Assembly (NCBI GenBank): GCA_016124735.1
Contig: WGMZ01000005.1
Location: 1 to 64,000, forward strand
Direction: 5' to 3'
Source: Bacteroidota bacterium
Lineage (GTDB): Bacteria > Bacteroidota > Bacteroidia > UBA8524
Length of the DNA: 64,000 bases
Position 1 is the stretch's first letter. Each line of letters begins with the position of its first letter. The notes under the pieces are model-generated. The model was not told the origin of the DNA and did not search any database. It was given only the letters and a program-made list of their open reading frames with translations. A program made the translations under genes and the position numbers. This document shows positions 1 through 9,945 of this stretch, piece after piece.

Positions 1-326
1 AGCCAGGCGCCTATTGCTTACGCCAGCATAAGTTCACATCATAGTATGTAAGAAATAGAAAAGCTTCGTGCGGGTGGGCTGGCCAAAATGCGGGCCGCGC
101 GTTGGCGTGATGTTTTTTTTAGGGAGGCCAGATGCAATGGCAGACCGTTAAGAAAAAAACAGAGAGGGGGGTAGCATATTTTGGCCTTGATTTTTTGGTT
201 CGTTTGGAATTTATGCTGAGTGAAGTCGAAGCATCAAGACAAAATGAACATACAATAAGGAAAGAATATAAATAGCAATAGGATTATTCTGAACACGGCG
301 AAGTGGTAATAAAGCGGAGACTCATG
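1..326 (-). repeat. Dispersed intergenic element, copy 1 (runs off the left edge)
   Basis: This gene-free stretch aligns, in reverse orientation, with the 599-bp element at 57956-58554. Its right terminus at 315-326 reads CGGAGACTCATG, preceded by 8 bases and GTGG, which is the inverted form of the family terminus. Bases 121-163 match the complement of about 58135-58177 with only 3 differences in 43, and bases 1-35 match the complement of about 58245-58279. The copy therefore begins left of the window. I see no convincing coding region in 1-426. Confidence 0.8.
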
Positions 327-426
327 AAAATTGAATTAATTCCAAAATCGGATCGTTTTAAAATACTTATTTCTAGGTATATAAGGGAAAGTGCTTTTCA
401 CGTCATTCGTTGAAAATTTCCATAGA

Positions 427-1323
427 ATGAAACGCAACCTGATGGTCATGCTTCTAAGTGCATCTCTGAGCATGGCGACTGCCCAGCAAATCAATTATCG
501 GGCAGAAAGTTTCAATGACAAGCTCAGTCCTTTTAAAATGTCTTTGGTTGTTGCCGGTTACCGTTATGTTTTCACACCTACCGTCGGTGGGATGGCAGAG
601 GGGGTTGTTGGGAATCGCTTGGGCTATCATGCATTGTATCTCCAGGCTCCAATAAGTTTGTTTCGGCCGGATCAGGTATTAAATGACCCGGTTGATAAAC
701 GCAAACTGGACCATTATTTTGAAGCAGGAGCCGATCTGATTCTTGCCTCCTGGTCCAAGCCGGGTTCAGGTACCATTAAAATTATAACAGGCAGTGATGG
801 GAGCTATACGCATTTTTTCAACGCCCGGGTTGATATCCGAAAAACCTTTGGAATACGAGGAGGTGCTATGCAGTACAATTATGAATCACTTTACATGCGG
901 CAGGATTTGAATCCGAATCTGGCAACAACGGATATTAAAGCCTTTCGAAATTATACCATGATAGGAGGATATGCCGGCCTCTGTTTTCGTAAGTTCAAAA
1001 AGGCCAGAATAACTACCGACGGGACAATCTATTACAGAAATTACCAAAGGATTTTTTATATGGATGTGATGACTGCCGGCGGTTCCGCTCCAGCCATCCA
1101 TCTCAATGGAGTAAGCTATAAACCGAATACCCAGGTGGATAATTTGGGATACCGGATGGGTTTCAAATGGGATCAAATGGGTTCTACCACAATCTGGGAG
1201 TTCGGTAAACAGCCTGGTCCTATGTCGCCACAGGAACCATCGTATCATAAATACTTTAACTACATGACCCTGGGTTTTGCCTTCAATTTGTTCGGAGGCG
1301 ACAAACGCTATGGCATGAGATAG
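427..1323 (+). CDS. Exported protein of unknown function, possibly outer-membrane
   Basis: I do not recognise this protein (298 aa from this start). The ATG at 427 opens with a basic N-terminus and a hydrophobic stretch ending in an Ala-rich site (ATAQQ near residue 20), a normal signal peptide. The in-frame GTG at 391 would add 12 unlikely residues. The mature protein is rich in aromatic residues and alternating polar/hydrophobic segments, and ends in a Phe-rich strand (MTLGFAFNLFGGDKRYGMR). This would suit a periplasmic or outer-membrane beta protein, but that is inference. It is followed after 18 bases by another exported protein and may share its transcript. Confidence 0.7.
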   Translation: MKRNLMVMLLSASLSMATAQQINYRAESFNDKLSPFKMSLVVAGYRYVFTPTVGGMAEGVVGNRLGYHALYLQAPISLFRPDQVLNDPVDKRKLDHYFEAGADLILASWSKPGSGTIKIITGSDGSYTHFFNARVDIRKTFGIRGGAMQYNYESLYMRQDLNPNLATTDIKAFRNYTMIGGYAGLCFRKFKKARITTDGTIYYRNYQRIFYMDVMTAGGSAPAIHLNGVSYKPNTQVDNLGYRMGFKWDQMGSTTIWEFGKQPGPMSPQEPSYHKYFNYMTLGFAFNLFGGDKRYGMR

Positions 1324-1341
1324 AAATGAAAACACAAAACC

Positions 1342-1785
1342 ATGCGATATATTTTATCATTAGTTCTGTTGCTTGCAGTCGGGGTACTTCAGGCACAAGT
1401 TAACGGAGATGCTCTTCCTCCGGCCAATACCATCAATGAGTACAGCGAGTGGGTTTCCGCAAGCTATACCTTAGAGGACAACACCACGGTTCAGTTTGAG
1501 TACCGCATCCGGATGCTGAAGAAAACGGGATTTGCTTGCCATTATGAGCTTGAGTTTAAGAACAACAGCGACCGTAAATTAACCTTCAGCGTTGGCGTGC
1601 AGTACTACGACCAGTTGGCGAAGCGCGACATTACCGATGCAGCAAAGGTGAAAGTGAAGGGGGGATCAACCGGATCCACCAAACTACTTACCCAGGGCTG
1701 TAAGAAGAGTAAGCAGGCGGAATCAAAAGACGATTATTCCGTATGTACTGCCTGTGGAATGACCTATGTTATTCTGGTAGAATAA
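1342..1785 (+). CDS. Small exported protein of unknown function
   Basis: 147 aa with an N-terminal signal peptide (hydrophobic residues 4-17, cleavage probably after QAQ near residue 19). The mature part is predicted beta-rich and carries four cysteines, at CHYE, GCKK and CTACG near the C-terminus; the last two form a CxxC pair. I do not recognise a family. It lies 18 bases after the preceding exported protein and just upstream of a polytopic membrane protein, in the same direction. Confidence 0.65.
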   Translation: MRYILSLVLLLAVGVLQAQVNGDALPPANTINEYSEWVSASYTLEDNTTVQFEYRIRMLKKTGFACHYELEFKNNSDRKLTFSVGVQYYDQLAKRDITDAAKVKVKGGSTGSTKLLTQGCKKSKQAESKDDYSVCTACGMTYVILVE

Positions 1786-1815
1786 CAAGTTTGGTTTTTT
1801 TGGCATATTTGCCTC

Positions 1816-3534
1816 ATGTTAAAAAGCCACCAAAAGTATGTGCTCCAGTGGATTGGGCTGTTTGTGCTACTTTCGGTGGTTTTCCTTTTTTATTCCTATC
1901 CTTTGATGGATATATGGGGATCTCAAACGATTGGAAAGAATGGAGCGTTTTCAGATACTCCTCAAATTCTTTCGAACCTCTATCTCTTTGATACCTCCTG
2001 GGATTCGGGAGACCTGTTTTATACCGATCAGCTTTTTGTGCCATTGGGTGAGAGCACGCTCTTTCATGGATTGATTCCTTTAATGGGCGGAATGTACCAG
2101 ATTTTCGGAGGAGAACCTCTGGCGTTTTTGAATTATTTCATCTTTTCCTGCACCCTTTTGGCAGGTTGGGGTGCCTTTCGTCTGGCAAAAGAATTTAGTC
2201 CCGGTTTTTGGGGTCCGGCTCTGGTAGCAATGCTCTACCTTTTTGGGAGTTTTCGCATGGCCCAATGGAAAGACCATATCTGGTTTGTGGTCAACTTTGT
2301 TCCACCCTGGTACTTCTTGTATTTCAGACGCATCTTCACGTTTCATCCCATTCGACTCCAATCCTGGAAGGCTTTGATTATTTGCTTTCTCCTTGGACTG
2401 GTATCTGTGAGTCTTGAGTTTTACACCACCTTTTTCCTCATCTACCTAAGTATTGGTTACCTGCTTTACCGTTCGATGCCTCCTCTTTTTCCGGAAAGCT
2501 GGACAAGTCGAAAAAAGGTTCTGGTCACGATTTTCGGAATTGTTGCCCTCTCATTGCTTGTGGATTTATTCAGGAAATGGGGAATCGACGACCATCATGG
2601 TTTGTATTGGACCGGCGATCTTACCGGCTTATTTATCCCGTACACCAACCGGATTTATTCCTGGTTGGTGCCTCAGGTGCCGAATTGGTTGCTTCCCGGG
2701 GCGGATGAGAAGGTCATGTTTCTGGGCTTTTCCCTGATACTTGCTTTGATTCCAGCGAAGATTTTTTATTGGAAACAAGGTCCGGGGCACAGAGATCCGG
2801 TTGCGCGTCATCTGTTTATTTTCAATCTGATTCTGTTGATTCTCTGTTTTCCGGTTGTGAAGCTTTTCGGTCATACCTTCTTGAAATTGCCCTCGGCGTT
2901 TTTGCATTTTATTCCCTTCGTTAACAATGTTCGGGTTCCAGGTCGCTGGATCATGTTCTTGTACCTGTTTTTGCCCCTGTTTTTAATCCGGGTTTATGGA
3001 TCGAGGTTCAGTGGATTTAAAAGAGAAGGAATTTTTCTGCTTTTAACGCTTGTCCTGATTGCGGAACATCTGCCTAAGGCATTCGACTTTTTCCCGCAGG
3101 AAGTAGACAGAGCCCGCATGGAAACCATTAAAAAAATGCCGGGACAAGTCTTGCTGCCGGTTCCTTTCGGTGTGCGCGACGGCTACCGCATGATCGGACA
3201 GCAGGATAATCGCTTTATGTACGAGCAAACACTGCATCAAAAGAAGTTGATTGGGGGGTATCTGTCGAGGGTGGACCGTAGTATTTTCGATTACTACGCG
3301 GCCGACCCTTTTTGCTCGGACATGTTTACAAAGATGAGTCATCCCGATTCCAAGATTATTCCTCGGGAATATTCTCACTTCTTTGAGAAATTTCATCCCG
3401 ATATAATCGATGTAAGAGAAGAATACCGGAATGGAGAATTAGTACGGAAAATTAAGGAATCCTTTATTGATGCAGGGGTTCAATTGATTGAGGTTGAATC
3501 AGGATTGTATCGGGTGCAATATCCTGATAAATAG
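1816..3534 (+). CDS. Polytopic membrane protein, possibly GT-C-type glycosyltransferase
   Basis: 572 aa with roughly ten hydrophobic segments spread over residues 8-430, followed by a soluble C-terminal region of about 140 aa. This layout (long external loops near the N-terminus, many helices, soluble tail) is seen in GT-C-fold lipid-linked sugar transferases and YfhO-like proteins. No diagnostic motif is certain, so the function is open. The start is preceded by CATATTTG at 1804-1811 and four bases, a near match to the Bacteroidota -7 box placed as in the leaderless genes of this window. Confidence 0.6.
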   Translation: MLKSHQKYVLQWIGLFVLLSVVFLFYSYPLMDIWGSQTIGKNGAFSDTPQILSNLYLFDTSWDSGDLFYTDQLFVPLGESTLFHGLIPLMGGMYQIFGGEPLAFLNYFIFSCTLLAGWGAFRLAKEFSPGFWGPALVAMLYLFGSFRMAQWKDHIWFVVNFVPPWYFLYFRRIFTFHPIRLQSWKALIICFLLGLVSVSLEFYTTFFLIYLSIGYLLYRSMPPLFPESWTSRKKVLVTIFGIVALSLLVDLFRKWGIDDHHGLYWTGDLTGLFIPYTNRIYSWLVPQVPNWLLPGADEKVMFLGFSLILALIPAKIFYWKQGPGHRDPVARHLFIFNLILLILCFPVVKLFGHTFLKLPSAFLHFIPFVNNVRVPGRWIMFLYLFLPLFLIRVYGSRFSGFKREGIFLLLTLVLIAEHLPKAFDFFPQEVDRARMETIKKMPGQVLLPVPFGVRDGYRMIGQQDNRFMYEQTLHQKKLIGGYLSRVDRSIFDYYAADPFCSDMFTKMSHPDSKIIPREYSHFFEKFHPDIIDVREEYRNGELVRKIKESFIDAGVQLIEVESGLYRVQYPDK

Positions 3535-3538
3535 TTGC

Positions 3539-3568
3539 TTGATTATATATTTTTAAAAGCTAACTTTC
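3539..3568 (+). promoter_or_regulatory. Bacteroidota-type promoter for the 3590 surface protein
   Basis: TTG at 3539-3541, a 19-base spacer, then TAACTTTC at 3561-3568 (7 of 8 matches to TAnnTTTG). It predicts a leader of about 15-18 bases before the ATG at 3590. Confidence 0.55.
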
Positions 3569-3589
3569 TTTAAAATTCGTATAGGGGGT

Positions 3590-6500
3590 ATGCGGAAATT
3601 GAGATGGATTAGTGTACTGTCATTGCTGATTCTACCGTTATTGAGTCGCGCAACGCACGTAACGGGTGCGGAAATGTTTTGGAAACATCTTGGCAATCGT
3701 GTATTTGAAGTGCATGTCGTTTATTTCAGTGATTGCAATCTTATTGGGAATCCATGGATTGATTCTTTGACAGTCGACGGAACCAGTGGTACAATGAAGG
3801 TGCCTATCGCTTCCGATCACTATGACACGCTTTTTACTAACCGTCCGACCTGCGGAGGTAACCCCTGTACTTCCTTTGTTTCTTTTATCCGTTCGGAAGG
3901 GGTTTTTCGCGTAGACCTTTCTCAGGATACCAGCAGTGCTTATACCCTGCACAATATGAATTGTTGTCGGATTAATGCAATGACTAATTTGGAAACACAC
4001 GGGGGAATTCTCGAAATGTCCATATATTCAAAGATGAATCTGGCCGACGTAGATAGCCAATATTGGAGTTCTCCTCAGTTTATTAGTTTGCAACAATATA
4101 CCTCATCTGCCGGAGGCATACATCAGGTTTCATTTATGGTGGATGATTCGATACAAGGTATTGATTCCGTTTCGTATGAATTGGTTGTTCCTTATGAAAA
4201 GAATGTCGGAGTCTCTTATTTCGCTGGTTATAATTACAAACAACCCCTGATTTATAAGGGTTATCCTACTATTCAAAATGGAGGGAATGGTTACGGATAC
4301 AACCTTGATCCCGGTAGCGGAGAACTCAGTTTTTCACCAATGTTGGCCAATCGGGTGACAGTAACGGCAGTAAAGGCTAAATCTTACCGAAAGAAAAATG
4401 GCAACTGGTATGTGGCAAGTGAAACCATCCGGGACATTGTAATCGTTACCCAATCATCGTCGATTAATTATTTTCCTTATTTCCCGAATGCTTTAGAAGA
4501 TGTGGTTTTTTGTGACAGCTCGCATACCTATTACGACGTGGTCGTTGCCGATTCAAATGCCACGGATACGCTAACACTTAAATTATTTGGTCATGTTCCG
4601 ACATATCAGATACAATATCTGGGACAGAATGGAATAAACAGAACGTTTAGAATTAATTTCTCACTCGATTCATCGGATTGGAAAATAGATGAATATCGCT
4701 TGGTAATACAGGTTAACGACCAGAAATGCGACGGGACAGGCGAGGGAGTGGCACAATACGGATTGAAACTTTTAACCCGAATGGACGCAAATTGGTATTC
4801 CCGGGCTTCCATGTCTACTAAGCGAATTTGCAATACGTTGCAGGCCAGTTTTACCGGGTTAGGCGTCAATGATCCTTTTGAGTGGAAAGTAAATGGGCAG
4901 ATAAAAACGAAGAAGGAATTAAACTTTAGTTTATTGCCCGATTCAACTTACATCATCCAGTTAAGCTCCCAGAGATACGCCTGTCATCTGCTATTGAGCG
5001 ATACCGTGCACATTGATTCTTTGTACCATTTTACAGCAGAATTCACTGGATTTCCGGGAGGTACTTGCCTCGGGCAGGAATTACGAGGGAGGTGGAACAC
5101 AAGTGGCGGACTGGATTCAAACACATATTATGTGCAGAATTGGATAGTAGATACAAGCTATTTAGACTTGTTGCATGATACATCATACTACGCCTTGTCT
5201 GTGGTCAATGCATCGGGTTGTTCAGCAGATACGTTGGTTTCAGTGGATACATTCCCAGTTTTAATTACACAGGTTCCAAGCGACTGGGTCATTTGTTACG
5301 GAAATAAGAAGAGCAGTGTGATTCCAATTAGCGCATCAGGTGGGACCGGGAAATACCTGTATATATGGAATGATACCATTCAGACAGATTCCTTTGTTCT
5401 GGATACAGATACCTTGTCTTATTTACAAGTGAAGACATTGGATTCGCTGGCCTGTTGGAAAATCGATACAGTTCAAATCCACCGGAGTCCAAAGCCGAAG
5501 TACAGTATATCGGGAATGGGCCCGATTTGCTCGAACGACAGCTTTAATCTGGCCGTCAATCACCAAATACCTGACTCTCTAATTCATTATGACTGGGGCT
5601 TTGGAAAAGTTTCAAATAAAACCATTCGACTAAAACCAGAGAACGATACAATTCTCCTGTTTCAACTGATTGATACAGGTTATTGTACACTCCAAGACAG
5701 TTTGCACCTGCATTATTTTGGAGGAAGGTTCAAGGGCTTACCAGATCAGTTTGACGCATGCGATAATGCTACAGATACAATGCACGACTCATTTATCGGT
5801 AACCGTGTTTTCGAATCCTGGACGGGTGAAGCATCGCCTCAATCTACTTCCTTCTATCGTATTATTCCCGATACTGTCGGAACATGGATGATTCATTTGA
5901 ATATCCAGGATGCAGATGGATGTGCGTATTCCGACTCTGTGCATCTTGCGCGACATAAGTCGCCAAATCTAGATGTTTATCCGCTCAAATTGAATTGGTG
6001 TTCCAATGATTCTTCCGCCTTGCTGATGGATTCAGTAGTGCAGAAATATGGTGCCTGGTATATCGATGCAATGCGAGACAGCCTTTTAAATCCAGCACTT
6101 TTATCTACAGGTTACCATACCATTTACTATCTGTTGGATTCGGGTTTTTGCAGCAATCACTGGAGCACCAATATCCGGAGACTCAGCGCACCAACAGCTG
6201 CTCTCAGCCTATCCCATAATTCTGGTCCTGCGCCATTGTCTGTGCAATTCAACGCAACGGTTACCTCAGATACCCTTTCTCATTTAATCTGGTATTTTAA
6301 CGATTCAACAGCTGCGGACACCAGTTCGAGCGCTTCTGTTACCCATATCTACCAAAATCCGGGCTATTATTCTCCGGCATTTGCTGTGTACACGGATTAT
6401 TGTTCCAATCTTTATGCAATGGACTCCACTGTGCAAGCGACGCATGGTTTGGGTTTTGCTTCATTTGAATTTGCACGAATATTTCCGAATCCATTTACAA

Positions 6501-6709
6501 ATGATTTGAGTATCTACTCGAGTACCCCGATTCAGTGGGTGGAAATTCTTGAAATGAATGGGAAGCTGATTCAACAAATTCCAATGAATAACTCACTTTC
6601 AGCAGAGCTAAAACTTGGAGAATTGGCAACGGGCGTATATGTTCTTAGATTGATAACTCTGGATGGAATACAATCTATCCGTCTGCAAAAGATTGGGTCT
6701 GTTAAATAA
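3590..6709 (+). CDS. Large T9SS-secreted surface protein with PKD domain (paralogue 1)
   Basis: 1039 aa. There is a signal peptide ending near LLSRA (residue 22), then an N-terminal module starting ATHVTGAEMFWK with conserved features: a xDC at about residue 46 and a CCRINA motif at about 130. The middle contains Ig-like segments, each opening with a Cys and ending in GCxxD. A PKD-like domain lies at about 880-950 (GPAPLSVQF ... HIYQNPGYYSP). The C-terminus is a type A T9SS sorting domain (FPNPF at about 965, ending RLQKIGSVK). The N-terminal module is shared by large exported proteins of this phylum. The gene is a tandem paralogue of the next locus (1039 against 1038 codon positions). An adhesin or cell-surface scaffold role is inferred. 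Confidence 0.85.
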   Translation: MRKLRWISVLSLLILPLLSRATHVTGAEMFWKHLGNRVFEVHVVYFSDCNLIGNPWIDSLTVDGTSGTMKVPIASDHYDTLFTNRPTCGGNPCTSFVSFIRSEGVFRVDLSQDTSSAYTLHNMNCCRINAMTNLETHGGILEMSIYSKMNLADVDSQYWSSPQFISLQQYTSSAGGIHQVSFMVDDSIQGIDSVSYELVVPYEKNVGVSYFAGYNYKQPLIYKGYPTIQNGGNGYGYNLDPGSGELSFSPMLANRVTVTAVKAKSYRKKNGNWYVASETIRDIVIVTQSSSINYFPYFPNALEDVVFCDSSHTYYDVVVADSNATDTLTLKLFGHVPTYQIQYLGQNGINRTFRINFSLDSSDWKIDEYRLVIQVNDQKCDGTGEGVAQYGLKLLTRMDANWYSRASMSTKRICNTLQASFTGLGVNDPFEWKVNGQIKTKKELNFSLLPDSTYIIQLSSQRYACHLLLSDTVHIDSLYHFTAEFTGFPGGTCLGQELRGRWNTSGGLDSNTYYVQNWIVDTSYLDLLHDTSYYALSVVNASGCSADTLVSVDTFPVLITQVPSDWVICYGNKKSSVIPISASGGTGKYLYIWNDTIQTDSFVLDTDTLSYLQVKTLDSLACWKIDTVQIHRSPKPKYSISGMGPICSNDSFNLAVNHQIPDSLIHYDWGFGKVSNKTIRLKPENDTILLFQLIDTGYCTLQDSLHLHYFGGRFKGLPDQFDACDNATDTMHDSFIGNRVFESWTGEASPQSTSFYRIIPDTVGTWMIHLNIQDADGCAYSDSVHLARHKSPNLDVYPLKLNWCSNDSSALLMDSVVQKYGAWYIDAMRDSLLNPALLSTGYHTIYYLLDSGFCSNHWSTNIRRLSAPTAALSLSHNSGPAPLSVQFNATVTSDTLSHLIWYFNDSTAADTSSSASVTHIYQNPGYYSPAFAVYTDYCSNLYAMDSTVQATHGLGFASFEFARIFPNPFTNDLSIYSSTPIQWVEILEMNGKLIQQIPMNNSLSAELKLGELATGVYVLRLITLDGIQSIRLQKIGSVK

Positions 6710-6828
6710 TTGATGCTTCAAGCCACATGCAGGGTTTGACAGAATTGGAAGTAGATATTCAACAGGAAAATTGATTTTTATATTCAAAAACTTTATCTCT
6801 ATATTACGTTCAATTACGTATTTCGAAT

Positions 6829-9800
6829 ATGCGAAAAGTAAGAGGCATTCTCTTTTTATATCTACTCTGTGTTTCTTTTTTCTCTCAGGCTGTCCATTTT
6901 GTAAGCGGAGAAATTTATTGGAAACATGTGGGAAATCGGGTTTTTGATGTTTACGTAGTCTATTACAATGACTGCGCAGGTTATCTGAGCAATTTCTCCA
7001 CTCAGTTGGAGATTGATGGTACCAACGGTTATATCAACAGACCACGAGTAGGACTCCGTCACGATACGATTCGTTATTCACCATCTGCATGTGGCGGTCC
7101 GCTTTGTGCCCCTTATAAGTTAATGATCCGTTCTGAAGGAAGATTTAGGGTCGATCTTTCTCAGGATACAAGTAGTTCCTATACGTTTAAATATTCGGAA
7201 TGTTGCAGGTCCAATGCAATCACTAATGTCGATTTAAGTGGTTCAGTGGCTTTGAATTTATTCGGACGGGTAAATCTTGCTACCACGGATAGTCAGTATT
7301 GGAGCTCTCCTTATTTTATTGGTGACCATCAATTTACCGCTTCAACAGGAGGTATTCACCAGGTTTCTTTCATGGCAGATGATACTGTGGCTGGTATTGA
7401 TTCGATTGCGTATGAATTAATTTCACCTTTAACCGGAACCAATCCAGTACCCTACTATTCGGGCTACAGTTATCAATCGCCACTTAAATATTTGGGTTAT
7501 CCTTATTAAAATAGTGCAGGCTATGGACGAGGTTTTAAATTAGATCAATGGAATGGTGAGTTGGTTTATACCCCAATGCAAAGCAATGAGGTAACCGTCA
7601 CCGCAGTAAAGGTGAAATCATATCGTAAGCGAAATGGCACCTGGTATTTGGCAGGGGAGATAATGCGGGATATCACGCTTGCCACTCAGAATGCTACGAT
7701 CAATAAATTTCCCTATTTCCCAGCCGCGCTGGAGGACATTGTATTCTGCGATACATCAAATACTTACTACGATTTTATTGTTGCTGACTCAAACCTGAAT
7801 GATACACTGAAAGTAGAGTTGATTGGAAAAACCCCAGATTATCAGGTTCAGTATTTGGGCCAAAGTGGCGTAAATCGCTCGTATCGGGTTTATTTCAATT
7901 TAGACTCATCTGAATGGAATAGCAGAGATTATTATCTGATTTTACAGGTGAGTGATGAAAAATGTTCCGGTACTGCGAGAGGTTTGGCTCAACATGGTCT
8001 GAAGCTCAAGTCAACCCTTGATACGACAATTTTTTCACGAGCTGGGCTCAGCCTTGAACGCGTCTGTAACGATTTAAATGCCAGTTTTTCCGGAGTTCCA
8101 TTAATTTATCCATACCTATGGAAGATAAATGGAGAGGAGAAAACGAAGAGGATTCAAACAATCAATTTAATGCAGGATTCATCCTATAATATTCAGTTGT
8201 TTTATGGGAATTCCAGCTGCCATCTGTTCTTAGGCGATACTTTTCAGGCGGACTCTATTTACCATTTTGATGCTTCATTCAGCGGTTTCCCTTCAGCGAC
8301 CTGCCTTGGGCAAAATATAAGTGGTGTTTGGACTGTGAGTGGTGGATTGGATTCCAATTATTACTGGATTCAAAATCAAGGTCAGGATTCGTCTTCCTTT
8401 GAATTGTTGCATGATTCCAACCAATATTATTTGAAGGTCGCAAATGCGGGAGGATGTTCGGCAGACACACTTGTTTTGGTGGACACATTCCCTGAATTAA
8501 AGGTAAATGTGAATACAGAATGGAGTTATTGTTCAGGCAATAGCAATCATTTTTATATTCCTGTTAAAGCAAGTGGGGGACAAGGTTCTTATAAGTATAC
8601 CTGGAATAATGTTGCAGGAACGGACTCGTTTTTCGTGAATTCTGACACAATAGGCAATTTGATTCTTCTGGTAAATGATACAAGCAACTGTTTTATTCTG
8701 GACTCAATTCATATCGATCGAAGACCACGTCCGGATTATCGGGTGAATGGGGAAAAACTGATTTGTACCAATGACTCATTCAGGCTGGAAGCAAGTACCC
8801 ACTTAAATGATTCTTTAGTGAATTATGATTGGGGATTTGGGGTGGTAAGCAATAAACGATTTCGAATCAAGCCAACGGCAGATACAAGTATCGTTTTCCG
8901 GATGATTGATACCGGGTATTGCACTATCATTGATACACTTCAACTTAGATACTATGCAGGATGGAAGACGAAGTTTTCCGATACCCTGAATATCTGCGAT
9001 AATGCATCCGAAAATGTTGACGATGCATTTCAGGGAATTGTCATGAAAGAACGATGGTTCGGTGAGTCAACCGCACAATTTGACTCCGTATATCATATAC
9101 ACCCGGATACTGCCGGCACTAGGGAGATACATCTGTATATTCTGGATTCCGATGGCTGTGAGTTCAAAGATTCATTTTTATTGCACCGAAGGAATTCCCC
9201 CGATTTAGGGCTGAATTCAATCAAAACTACTTGGTGCGAAAATGAAAACGAAATTAATTTGATGGATTCGGTAGTTCAGAAGTATGGATTCTGGATGATT
9301 GATGAAAAGCCGGATAGTGTATTTAATCCATCTGCTTTGCAACCCGGTGATCATTTTCTTGAATACTCTCTGGATTCGGGAATGTGCCACTCCCGATGGG
9401 AAAAATTGGTTCGAATCCGTTCATTGCCACAGGCCAATATTATTCTGACCAATGCAATGGGACAGGCACCTTTAAAAGTTGATTTTGACGTGGCAATATG
9501 GGCAGATACTACCTATTCTTTTTACTGGGATTTTGGAGCGGGTAAAACGGGTGATTCAAGTACTGTTTTAGATCCATCTTATACCTATACATCTATGGGT
9601 TATTTCAGCCCCCGGTTTCATCTGGTTACTCCCTATTGCCTGAATCAAATTTCTTTGGACTCTGAAGTATATGTGACAGGATATGTTGGCTTAAATGAAA
9701 TTGCGGAAGCCAGGGTTTATCCGAATCCCGGGAACGGATACTATAGTCTCGAGAGCCATCATCCGGATCTAACAATTCTTGGCATTTATTCCGCTTCGGG

Positions 9801-9945
9801 TAAGATGCTGGATGCATGGAAATCATATGGGTCAAATGGGAATTTGAAATTGGACCTTACTCGATTGCCGGAGGGAATTTACTTTTTACGTCTTCATTCG
9901 ACCGACGGATACCAGGGATTAATTAAAATAATACAGGAGCGATGA
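6829..9945 (+). pseudogene. Tandem paralogue 2 of the T9SS surface protein, interrupted by one nonsense codon
   Basis: One continuous frame of 1038 codon positions is broken only by TAA at 7507-7509. Before it lie 226 codons (signal peptide, VHFVSGEIYWK module, ECCRSNA motif). After it the same frame runs to 9945 and ends in a T9SS domain (VYPNPGNGYY). Both halves align with the preceding gene. In the paralogue the stop position falls at or next to the Gln of YPTIQNGGNGYG, so a CAA to TAA transition is the simplest cause. The downstream half could restart at TTG 7561, but such a product would lack a signal peptide. Natural readthrough or a base-calling error cannot be excluded. The end overlaps the next start by four bases (ATGA). 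Confidence 0.85.

Noticed and set aside
1-390. A partial gene at the left edge
   Set aside because: The stretch is explained by repeat copy 1 and contains no frame with support.
7561-9945. Independent gene starting at TTG 7561
   Set aside because: It is the in-frame continuation of the 6829 gene after one stop, aligns with the second part of the paralogue, and has no signal peptide.
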